The position numbers were made by a program, and so were the translations under genes. From NCBI GenBank assembly GCA_015501595.1, contig JADNRX010000139.1:1-64000 (forward strand): a stretch of 64,000 nt of DNA. Reading direction: 5' to 3'. The notes beneath the pieces were generated by a model that was not told where the DNA came from, made no database searches, and saw nothing but the letters and a program-made list of their open reading frames with translations. Shown in pieces: positions 56,248 through 64,000 of this stretch. Position 1 is the stretch's first letter. Each line of letters opens with the position of its first letter. The DNA is from Hymenopellis radicata (lineage: Eukaryota > Basidiomycota > Agaricomycetes > Agaricales > Physalacriaceae).

Positions 56248-57603
56248 TCAGACTTCTTTATCAGAAGTCTGTATATTATCTAGGTCATCAGACTCAGACT
56301 CCGATTCGGCATCTATTTTCTGATCGCCGGAATTTTGAGTAACCTTATCACTCATTATTCCGTGATTTCGGTCTATATAAGGAATGACCTGATAGGCTGC
56401 ATATGTCTGGCGAAGTATAGTATTGTTCATTTCTGCAAGTACATAATTTCCACGAGTAGTACGCCTTACTACTTGATAAGGCCCCTTATACCTATCTGTC
56501 GTCTTGAACTGATTAATATTTAGTTCTACGGCAGAGTTGCGTACCAGGACTAGATCACCTGACTTGTATGTCTCCAGCTGGAGCTTATGCTGGAAACGCT
56601 TAAGGAACTCTTCCTTAGATCGGAAACGTGACTGACGAAGAACCTCCGCGGCTTTAGCTAAATCATATGTGCGCTTTTGAAGCTGCCGAATACGTAGTGC
56701 AAGAAGTTCAGTACTATTCATTCCTAGATGAAATCCGCGGACTAGGAAAGTCGATTCAAATAAGTCGAAAGGAAGGAGAGGCTCTATTCCATGAAGTAAG
56801 AAATACGGGGAGTAACCAGTGACATGTGAGACTGTAACACGATCTGCAAATACTGCTATTGGCACGTGCTTATGCCAATTGACGGCACGCCCATCTGGTG
56901 TCTTTTCACTTGACAAAACAATTGCTTCGCGTAAAATAGCATGTCCTCTTTCGACTACACCATTTGCATGCTTATTATAAGGAAGAATTTTAACTTGAGG
57001 TATTCCTAATCTTTCAACTAGTAGTCTAAAGGCTCCCTTCACTTCTGGCCCATTATCTGTTGTGACTTGTTCTACTGCTCCGTATCGGCAGTAAATCGCT
57101 TCCCAAAAGAATTTTTTAAGAGTCTGGGCATTGTTGCGACGAATAGCTCGGGCTTCAAGGACTCCCGTCAGATCATCCTTACAACAAACAATAAAGGAAT
57201 ATCCTCCTGATGCCGGCATATTCATTACATCAATGTATACCTTCTGGAATGGACGTTGAGGGGTAGATACTACTGGAGGCATCTCTAGTCGTATCTTGGA
57301 TCGAAGTTGACAGCGCACACAGGAGGCTAAATGAAAGTGAATGTCTGCTCTCATATATGGCCAATAGAAACGTATACGAAGAAGCTCAAAAACCACCTGT
57401 TCTCCTTTGTGTCCTAGTTCATCGTGAGCTTGAGTGATGATTTTAATTTTGGTGGATGAGTCTTTAATTACTAACAAGGGGTTTCCAGGCACATTTCGTC
57501 TAAACATTCGATCATCTGCAGGACTAATATAGAACTGAGAAGCCTTCTTTAAAAACTGTTTCTTAGCTTGATTACTTTTGAACCCTTCTATTGGAATTTC
57601 AGA
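56248..57603 (-). CDS. integrase part of a Ty3-like pol
   Basis: The frame begins near EGFKSNQAKKQF and has the zinc-binding region (HDELGHKGEQ...CVRCQ), the catalytic triad D-D-E in VYIDVMNM, TTDNGPEV and NGVVERGH, and a C-terminal beta region (KSGDLVLVRNSAVEL, DRYKGPYQVV) typical of Ty3 integrases. It ends with an acidic tail. It would insert the element's cDNA. It is separated from RNase H by a frame change near 57600, where one A seems to be missing in an A run. Confidence 0.85.
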   Translation of the reverse strand, partial: SEIPIEGFKSNQAKKQFLKKASQFYISPADDRMFRRNVPGNPLLVIKDSSTKIKIITQAHDELGHKGEQVVFELLRIRFYWPYMRADIHFHLASCVRCQLRSKIRLEMPPVVSTPQRPFQKVYIDVMNMPASGGYSFIVCCKDDLTGVLEARAIRRNNAQTLKKFFWEAIYCRYGAVEQVTTDNGPEVKGAFRLLVERLGIPQVKILPYNKHANGVVERGHAILREAIVLSSEKTPDGRAVNWHKHVPIAVFADRVTVSHVTGYSPYFLLHGIEPLLPFDLFESTFLVRGFHLGMNSTELLALRIRQLQKRTYDLAKAAEVLRQSRFRSKEEFLKRFQHKLQLETYKSGDLVLVRNSAVELNINQFKTTDRYKGPYQVVRRTTRGNYVLAEMNNTILRQTYAAYQVIPYIDRNHGIMSDKVTQNSGDQKIDAESESESDDLDNIQTSDKEV

Positions 57604-58781
57604 GTCTTGAGAAACTTATAGATTTTAAGAAGTGTCTCGTTTTCCTTTCCTTGACGCATGTCGGATGATGAAAAACTTTTTGAATGAAAGACATTAATTT
57701 CTCGAGACTTTCCTGCTGATGATTTTTTTGTTGTAGGTTGATTCATAATTAGAAAAATACTATCTGCCCAGGAGTCATCATCTTCCTTAAACTCCATGGA
57801 TGAGGCAGGGTGACGTCTTGAAAGTCCATCTGGACCCTTGAAGTCTACTCCGGGAACATGAATGAGCTCAAAGTCAAACATTAAAATTCCCTGAATCCAT
57901 CGATTCATAGCTGCATTAGGCTGAAGATCAGGTTCATTCAGCATGCCTTTAATGTATTTCGCATCAACCTCGATTTTCAGATTTTTAATTCCAAATATAT
58001 GAAGTCGCCAATGTCGCAATGCTCGATATAGTCCATATAATTCTAGTTTAGGCTGTGAGTATCGAGCCTCTCTTTCGTTCATAGGTAAGGACCCGTAGCG
58101 TGCAGGACGTCGTCTTCCATTTTCATCTTCCTGAGAAAGAATAAATCCTGCAGCGATATGGCTTGTATCTACTGATAGATAACATGGTCGGTCAGAGGTA
58201 TAGTCTATGGGATGAAGGGCAGGAGCTGTCGTAATAATTTTCTTAAGTTCATTAAATCTAGATTGTCGTTCTGGTGTCCATTCAAATTCTGTTCCTTTTT
58301 GTAATAATTTAGCGATAGGCCGAATAATTTTAGAATAATTTGGAATCCATATTCGGACTGTTCCGCAAATTCCTAGAAATCCACGGACATCTGTGACTGT
58401 CTTTGGAATAGGCCAATCCAGAATTTTATTTACTCTATCCTCGTCGGGCTCTCTTCCTTGTGGAGTACATTTCTGTCCTACGATAACAATACTGGGTCTA
58501 CATATGAAGGTCTTTTTAGCTGAAAATGAAGCTCCGGCACATTTAATTCGATGCATAATTCGGTGAACATCCTGTGCATGTTCCCAGATGAACCGACGAA
58601 TCCCGGGATTTTCAGCTAAAACCTCAGGTTGCCCTCGACTATCTGGATATATACTGACAGGTCCCTTGATGGGGAGATCATCGATGAATACATTAGCTTT
58701 ATGAGGAATTTCATCTTTTATAATAAAGGACATACAGTTTTGAAATTCTGCCGGGAATTTGTATATCCTTGAGGAATGCAT
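57588..58781 (-). CDS. reverse transcriptase C-terminal half and RNase H of pol
   Basis: It starts within the RT domain at PAEFQNCMSFI and has the catalytic FIDDLPIKGP in place of the usual YxDD box. The RT connection follows (GFLGICGTVRIWIPNYSKII), then RNase H with LSVDTSHIAAGFILSQ, ARYSQPKLELYGLYRALRHW and IEVDAKYIKGML. The FIDD form is unusual among Ty3 elements but is known to me from basidiomycete elements. The upstream frame joins after the loss of one C near 58760. Confidence 0.85.
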   Translation of the reverse strand: MHSSRIYKFPAEFQNCMSFIIKDEIPHKANVFIDDLPIKGPVSIYPDSRGQPEVLAENPGIRRFIWEHAQDVHRIMHRIKCAGASFSAKKTFICRPSIVIVGQKCTPQGREPDEDRVNKILDWPIPKTVTDVRGFLGICGTVRIWIPNYSKIIRPIAKLLQKGTEFEWTPERQSRFNELKKIITTAPALHPIDYTSDRPCYLSVDTSHIAAGFILSQEDENGRRRPARYGSLPMNEREARYSQPKLELYGLYRALRHWRLHIFGIKNLKIEVDAKYIKGMLNEPDLQPNAAMNRWIQGILMFDFELIHVPGVDFKGPDGLSRRHPASSMEFKEDDDSWADSIFLIMNQPTTKKSSAGKSREINVFHSKSFSSSDMRQGKENETLLKIYKFLKTLKFQ

Positions 58782-59995
58782 GTTAAGCGTAAAAGTCCTA
58801 ATGGCGTATAGAAAGCAGTCAGATCTCTAGACCGAACATCTAATACTCGTGCATCGAAGCCGGAATATAGATCAAAAGCTGAGTAACATTGATGTCCTGC
58901 AAATGCCTCCACAAAATCATCCAACACTGGAAGTTGAGTTGCGTCTCGAATGCTTACTTTATTCAATGGCTGCAGATCATGAACTATCCGTAAGGCTCCG
59001 CTCTTTTTTAACACACAGAACCACTTACAACGATATGATGATTGACTTGGCTCGTACGTTCCTGCCTTAATTTTGCTTCTTATTATTTCGACGACCTGGT
59101 CCCGTACTCCAGGAGGGATTGGAATATTCTTAAATTCCCAAGGAGTGTGAGGAATAGTAGGCATTATATAGTCGGAAAAATAACTTTGTTTCAGAGTCCC
59201 TCTATCAGTCTCTTCGAAAGAGAGTGTCTGTTCATTAAGTGCTAATATATATTTAAATAACTTTTCTTCTTCTGGTAGGAGAAAATTGTCTTTATTTACT
59301 TCAAGTGAGTCCATGCGCTCAGTGGTAAGCTTCTGAGAAGGCTGAAATTCAGGCGGATGAGGTGATAAGGGAGAAAGTGTAAGTAAGGGATCCTCAGGAA
59401 TACTTCGACGTACTCTAGCTTCCTCAGGAAAGGTGCCAGATACAGGCTTGACCTTCTGATCAACGCGCTTATACATGGTCAGAATTTTCTTGATTGACCT
59501 TCCTATGAGAGAACTAGGCACTTTTACTTGTTGTTTATCCTTTCGAGCGATTTCTGCTACAATAACCTCGGATGATGACTGTGGCGCAGATTCTGAATCA
59601 ATTTCAGTTGCAAAAATGATTATGTCGCCTTGCTCCGGCTCATAGTCTCCTAGTATTTGAGGCTCATCTTCAGAGGTGGGCCTTGTTCGGACCTTCTGGA
59701 GACGTCTCTTTACCTTCTGGACTAGTCGTGAGGCCTTAGCTCGAGGCGGTGCGACTCGAGGAATGCCGTCGACTACGTATTCACTTAGGAGTACAGTACT
59801 AGAGGATGTTCCTTTATAGACGATCTGATTAGATGTCTTTGAGGAAGTATCCATCATTAAGACATCCTTTACAAAGGTCTTCTTCGAATCTAAGTCTTCC
59901 TTACACGCCGCAGGGAACAGAAGCTTTGAAGTACAATCTGAAATTGTATTCAAAAAATTTCGTAACACAACTTTAGCAGCAGTACATAAGTCCAA
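58718..59995 (-). CDS. N-terminal part of pol, spacer plus reverse transcriptase
   Basis: About 240 residues of poorly conserved, Ser/Lys-rich sequence (possibly protease or linker; no clear DTG motif) lead into RT: YEPSQSSYRCKWFCVLKKSG, RIVHDLQPLNKVSIRD, CYSAFDLYSGFDARVLDV and LLRLTCIPQGYTNS, where the frame is lost near 58760. The missing base lies in a C run just before PAEFQN. Together with 57588-58781 and 56248-57603 it forms a pol of about 1,240 codons with two one-base lesions. Confidence 0.8.
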   Translation of the reverse strand: MDLCTAAKVVLRNFLNTISDCTSKLLFPAACKEDLDSKKTFVKDVLMMDTSSKTSNQIVYKGTSSSTVLLSEYVVDGIPRVAPPRAKASRLVQKVKRRLQKVRTRPTSEDEPQILGDYEPEQGDIIIFATEIDSESAPQSSSEVIVAEIARKDKQQVKVPSSLIGRSIKKILTMYKRVDQKVKPVSGTFPEEARVRRSIPEDPLLTLSPLSPHPPEFQPSQKLTTERMDSLEVNKDNFLLPEEEKLFKYILALNEQTLSFEETDRGTLKQSYFSDYIMPTIPHTPWEFKNIPIPPGVRDQVVEIIRSKIKAGTYEPSQSSYRCKWFCVLKKSGALRIVHDLQPLNKVSIRDATQLPVLDDFVEAFAGHQCYSAFDLYSGFDARVLDVRSRDLTAFYTPLGLLRLTCIPQGYTNSRQNFKTVCPLL

Positions 59996-59999
59996 AGGT

Positions 60000-60267
60000 C
60001 CATCTAAGCAAATAGAACAGGCTATCTACTTCAGAAAAACATATAGGTAAGAAGGAGGAGAACATGAATCTGCAAAATACAAGTACAAGAAGGAAAGGCA
60101 TACATTTCGTAAACACAGAAATAAGAAATCGTAATGGGGCATCATGTCGTAACAAGAAGAGCTGAAACAAGGAGGAGGGGCATAATGAAGGAGGCCGTAA
60201 CAGAGAGGATCGAGACATACATGAGAAAAAAACAGGATAGACCCAAAGAAAGGACACGAGAGCAAGT
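60000..60267. other. spacer between ORF1 and pol
   Basis: Pyrimidine-rich on the minus strand. The long minus-strand frames across it lack motifs and overlap both neighbours in other frames. Confidence 0.4.
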
Positions 60268-63200
60268 TCAGCCCATGTACGGGAACTTGTGCCCGAGATG
60301 GTCAAAGTGGGACAGAGGGTCGAGGTAACCGTTGACGAAAAGGGTGCGAACTTCCTGTGGCAGGAAGAATCTCATGCCACGGATGTCGGTAATACGGTCA
60401 GCCAGATGGCCGTATCGCTCTACTCGAAACAACCACGTCACATGATAGAGGAACTCGTCCTCATCCGCCGTCAGACAGGAATTGATGGGAATCAGAGGAG
60501 GGCAAGGCGGATAAGGAGGAGGTCCCACGTAGGCAGGATCAGCATGAGTGCAGTGAGCATTGAAGCCCTGGCACTCATCCTGTACTTCATCTTGGAGGTA
60601 GCGAATCGACTTACAGTGGAAGTAGAAGAAGTGAGAAAGTGGGTTGCGAGGGGAAAGGGAGTCGACGAGAGCGCGAGTGGATGCGCACATCATATAACGG
60701 ATGAATTGGTCTATGATTGTCGAGATGCGGAAACGCGTATCGCGAAGATAGTCCAGATCAGCCGGCTGAAGCCAGGCATTATGACGAATCTCGGTTCGAC
60801 CATCAAAATGGGGGTTAAGGAAGGAGACAACGGGGGCCGTCATCTCGTTGGTACACATTGACTGTACTCCTGATTCGCGCACAGTCAACATGTGCTGACG
60901 GGTTGGGTACTCCTGAGTAAGATGGCCCTCGAACCATACTGGCAACAAGTCCTCGCGTGCCAGCACGGAATCGATACGAGGCTCATGGTACGAACGAAAG
61001 TCTGAGAGTTGCATCAAGCCTCGAAAGATAGGCTTGTAGTTGATAATACGTTCAGCGACAGCGAGAATGGATGGTCGTGCGCTTGCGAGATCAAGGGAGG
61101 ATTCGTCTAGAGGATGGTCTTGACGAGCGCGAAGCCGGGACAACTCTATCGCCCAGGCATCTTTGACCCAGGCTGCACCATCTTCTTCATGGTCGCAGGC
61201 GTACCTTGGATCCGTCGTCTCTCTGTAGTGGATGCCGTGTTCCCGCAGAGGGTGCTGGTCAGGACCCTCCTTGAACAGCTGCATGCGTATTCTGGCCAAC
61301 CTGTTATACACGGGAATAGACCCGACACCAGAGAAGGGGTGTCCCATGGCGCCTCGTCCGATGACGTCTGGCTCGACGAAGATGCTGTCTACGTGCCGGC
61401 ACTTATCGACCAGTGTCGTGTCGCGATATCCAGTATTGTCTGGGTTTCGCGTCCGCAGGGCGAAGTGGATGCCTTTCAGCCGAGGCTTTAAAGCCTCGAG
61501 CGTCTGTAGGTCGACAGCCGTAGGTGGGAGAGCGACGGTGCGGATGAGAGGCGGAGACGTAGTCTCGAACTCGAGCACATCATCCGCGGGCGTCGTGATG
61601 TGAGTCGGAATCGGAGCAGGAATAGAAGGAGAGGACGGCGGTGCTCGGACAGCTACCAGTTCTTCTATTAGAGGTAAGTCCGATATAAGGCTGTAGTCAA
61701 TAAAATGCTCACCGTGGCCATCTTCTTCACCATCCGTCATCTCAGTATCTTCTGATTTCTTGTCTGAGAATGAAGATCCCAAGCTGCTGGAAGAACTCGA
61801 GGATGTCTCTTGAGCTGTCGGGTCCTCGCGCGGGTGGCTGACCACACCTGTCGAGGCGTATCCGGCCTTCTCTTCTTCGTCAGTCTCCTCCTCGCTTGAA
61901 CTGTCCGTCTCCATGTCCGACAAGTCGTCTTCCCCAGCATAGAAGGGATCCTTCTTGGAAGAGGACATGAAGTATCCGTCCTCATCCAGAATGCGTGCAA
62001 CAATATCCATGATTGGGTTCGAGAGGGGTAGAGAGGTCGCTTCAGCATAGTTGACCTCTCGAGAAGTCGCGGTAGGTGGGATGATGGAAGTGTCTGAATC
62101 GTCAGGTGGAGCCGTCGAGTTCAGATTAATCGGAGGGAGGACTGGTTCGAATGTAAAAAGGGCACTGCCCTCAATAATGTCGTTGTGAGCTTTGGAAGGA
62201 ATAGGGTTAGCGTACATAGTAATAAAAATTTGACGAAACTTCCGCTTACGTTCGTCTACCAGAGTCTGAGAAAAATGCTGGGCTTCGTCACGACCCGAAG
62301 GGGTAGCTGTCGCGCTGACGGTATCCGTAGGATTCACCGTCGAAAGTATCCGCCGGTGAGGAAGAGGCGGAGAGGTCCCGACTGAGGCGTGATCATCCTC
62401 AGCGGGAATGGAGAGGGACGGTTCATTATCAGGCGTCGTCCCGATATGGGCCTGCGTCGACCATGTCTTATAGTCAAATGCCATGACTTCGGAGTTGACG
62501 GATAACGCGTCCCAGGCTGGACTGTCATTGACCCACATCGGGGGTGAAGTCGGATGGTAGGACGTCGAAGAGGCTGGAGAGGGAGGACGAGGAGAAGAAT
62601 CCGGAATTGCAGTGTGGAAGGAAGGAATGACGACAGGAGGAACGATAGCTGGCGCGTTTAAAGGGAAAGCGGGATAGAATTCGCCCTCCTCTTCAAAGAC
62701 GACCAGCTCAGGATTGGTGAGGAAGTGGAGGATGCTTAAATAGCTCAGGACGTGTGTAGTCCTTGTCGGTTCATCGATAGAGGGGTTGAAGGAATTCGCC
62801 GAATCGTCGGGGAGAAGGCGGAGCTGGTTGAGAAAAATGACTCGAGCTAAATGTCTTAAGCAAGGAAGGAATCGTAAATGGAGGAAGTACTTACTATTGC
62901 CCACAATGTCGACGATTCCCTCGAGAGTCCTGGTCACTAGTCGACGAGCTTCCGGGGTGTACGTCGTCTTGTCCAGAAGATCTTGAAGGACGTGTCGGTT
63001 GATATGCATGCGAGGATGAGTAAGGCATTTGTTCTGAATGCGATCATTGTATGCAGCTATAATGAACGAGTCATTTAGCAAAAGAGTCGGAATACGCGGA
63101 AGATATGAGATGTATTCCTCATCGCGAGGAATCACGGGCGGGGAGGAATGAAAACAAAAGGGATGCGAATAAAAAGGAAACTTACCTAGTTCGCGTCGTC

Positions 63201-64000
63201 GTTGCATCGTGTCGAAAGTCTCGTAGGATGATTCTGCTAGACATATCATACGAGGGATGGGGTCGACGTCGTGGGGTGTTACGATCCATCCCCCCGCTGA
63301 ATCGATGTCGGTCCTTTCCCCATGAGTAGGAACATCTAACGCGATAAGTGGACCACTGTGGTGAAGCCGTGGGGAACGCCCGTCAGGCGTAAGTCCAATC
63401 CGTTTAGGATTCATGTCCGCAAGGTCCCAGAGCGGGTCCCCGTTTGAGTCGCGTTCGGAGGGAGGCATTAGGCTGGCTGCGTCATTGTCAGACGCGTCTT
63501 TAGGTCGAGAAGAGGACTCACGTTCAATGACCCCACTCAGCTGAGTTAGCAGGACGTGGCCCATGCGGACAGAGGGATCCTTCCCAACCTCAAAGGTTAG
63601 GACGCGTCCATTGACCATGAAGGTCCGGTCTATGGTCGCGGTCTGGTTGTGTTCCAGATGAACACCATGTTCCTTCTCGAATTGAGGCTGAAGGCGAACA
63701 CTGGTGGCAGAGACGGCGACGGCGACGTGGAACTTTTCGTCTTCGTCGTGGACTCGTGGAAGGATGTCGGCGAGAATGTCTCTGAATTTGGCGGAGACAT
63801 CGTTCGCAAAAGACGCCGGGACGGGAATTGGCGCTGGCTGGGACGCGTTGTTGGGCCTCGGTGCTGTTGGGAAGACGTATTCGTATTCCCGGATGTCGTC
63901 CTGAGCGCCGTCGTCGGTCAAATTGCAGACCGTCGCTTTGACGGGGCGAAAGTCGGGGGATGGTTGGAAAGAGGAACATCGCACAGCCGCCGGCGCACGG
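60268..64000 (-). CDS. giant ORF1, at least 1,240 codons, unknown function, 5' end outside the window
   Basis: The frame is open from the right window edge to the stop at 60268. It has Pro/Ser-rich and strongly acidic middle parts (DMETDSSSEEETDEEEK) flanked by ordered-looking regions (SYLPRIPTLLLNDSFIIAAY, ISTIIDQFIRYMMCASTRAL). There is no CCHC knuckle, protease or membrane helix. Two strong donors GTAAGT occur inside (near 62890 and 63186), so parts may be spliced. It ends about 270 bp before pol in the same direction, the place of a gag gene, but it is far longer than a usual gag. I do not recognise the family. Confidence 0.5.
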   Translation of the reverse strand, partial: RAPAAVRCSSFQPSPDFRPVKATVCNLTDDGAQDDIREYEYVFPTAPRPNNASQPAPIPVPASFANDVSAKFRDILADILPRVHDEDEKFHVAVAVSATSVRLQPQFEKEHGVHLEHNQTATIDRTFMVNGRVLTFEVGKDPSVRMGHVLLTQLSGVIERESSSRPKDASDNDAASLMPPSERDSNGDPLWDLADMNPKRIGLTPDGRSPRLHHSGPLIALDVPTHGERTDIDSAGGWIVTPHDVDPIPRMICLAESSYETFDTMQRRRELGKFPFYSHPFCFHSSPPVIPRDEEYISYLPRIPTLLLNDSFIIAAYNDRIQNKCLTHPRMHINRHVLQDLLDKTTYTPEARRLVTRTLEGIVDIVGNSKYFLHLRFLPCLRHLARVIFLNQLRLLPDDSANSFNPSIDEPTRTTHVLSYLSILHFLTNPELVVFEEEGEFYPAFPLNAPAIVPPVVIPSFHTAIPDSSPRPPSPASSTSYHPTSPPMWVNDSPAWDALSVNSEVMAFDYKTWSTQAHIGTTPDNEPSLSIPAEDDHASVGTSPPLPHRRILSTVNPTDTVSATATPSGRDEAQHFSQTLVDERKRKFRQIFITMYANPIPSKAHNDIIEGSALFTFEPVLPPINLNSTAPPDDSDTSIIPPTATSREVNYAEATSLPLSNPIMDIVARILDEDGYFMSSSKKDPFYAGEDDLSDMETDSSSEEETDEEEKAGYASTGVVSHPREDPTAQETSSSSSSSLGSSFSDKKSEDTEMTDGEEDGHGEHFIDYSLISDLPLIEELVAVRAPPSSPSIPAPIPTHITTPADDVLEFETTSPPLIRTVALPPTAVDLQTLEALKPRLKGIHFALRTRNPDNTGYRDTTLVDKCRHVDSIFVEPDVIGRGAMGHPFSGVGSIPVYNRLARIRMQLFKEGPDQHPLREHGIHYRETTDPRYACDHEEDGAAWVKDAWAIELSRLRARQDHPLDESSLDLASARPSILAVAERIINYKPIFRGLMQLSDFRSYHEPRIDSVLAREDLLPVWFEGHLTQEYPTRQHMLTVRESGVQSMCTNEMTAPVVSFLNPHFDGRTEIRHNAWLQPADLDYLRDTRFRISTIIDQFIRYMMCASTRALVDSLSPRNPLSHFFYFHCKSIRYLQDEVQDECQGFNAHCTHADPAYVGPPPYPPCPPLIPINSCLTADEDEFLYHVTWLFRVERYGHLADRITDIRGMRFFLPQEVRTLFVNGYLDPLSHFDHLGHKFPYMG

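Larger units (their letters stand above)
53732..64000 (-). mobile_element. large Ty3-like LTR retrotransposon region, truncated by the window edge
   Basis: The order on the minus strand is giant ORF1, pol, ORF3, a tRNA-like array (opposite strand), tandem repeats, then the broken F1g gene. No repeated terminal sequence can be seen inside the window, so the LTRs are not defined. The extent is inferred from the lack of host genes, the sharp junction at 53731 and the compact ORF order. It is possible that ORF1, ORF3 or the tRNA-like array belong to separate insertions. Confidence 0.5.

Overview
The window looks like nuclear DNA of a mushroom-forming basidiomycete (Agaricomycetes). It has short introns of about 46-61 bp, large families of F-box proteins with an N-terminal CxxC motif and a coiled coil, a Ty3-type LTR retrotransposon, and a nuclear tRNA gene with a short intron. 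I cannot name the genus from sequence alone.

Left part (1-27.9 kb). This is a decaying segmental-duplication array. A unit ordered 'gene X - F-box family 1 (F1) - F-box family 2 (F2)' recurs, mixed with fragments of a WD40 gene resembling the TFIIIC subunit Sfc6/Tfc6 and two copies of a third F-box family (F3). Almost every copy carries frameshifts, truncations or breakpoints. One F2 copy is split by about 1.56 kb of non-coding DNA made of two head-to-tail, Helitron-like units.

Centre (28-38.5 kb). This block is mostly intact and largely single-copy. It holds a small His/Pro/Lys-repeat protein with a Cys-rich tail that open-reading-frame searches miss because its ATG sits on its own exon, an eight-exon NAD(P)-dependent reductase of the extended SDR family, a decayed F-box gene, a single-pass membrane protein, a 418-bp hAT-type MITE with an 8-bp target duplication, an intron-containing tRNA-Arg(UCG), and a membrane-anchored USP-type deubiquitinase.

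Right-centre (39-53.7 kb). Three F1 copies lie in tandem, and two of them (42063-43811 and 44720-46471) are the only intact F1 genes in the window. A degraded F-box gene and an inverted F1-F2 unit follow. The inverted F1 copy is cut at 53731 where the mobile region begins.

Right end (53.7-64 kb). This appears to be one long retrotransposon-like region read on the minus strand: a giant first ORF of at least 1,240 codons that runs off the window, a Ty3-like pol (reverse transcriptase with FIDD, RNase H, integrase) broken by two one-base losses, and a 223-aa third ORF. Beyond these, in plus orientation, is an evenly spaced array of four tRNA-like units, each with A-box, B-box and an oligo-T stop. 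Three different tandem-repeat tracts follow. No second LTR is visible inside the window.

F-box proteins usually serve as substrate receptors of SCF ubiquitin ligases. Five F-box families here show rapid birth and death, while the neighbouring reductase, membrane protein and deubiquitinase stay intact. That contrast argues that most frameshifts are real decay and not assembly error.
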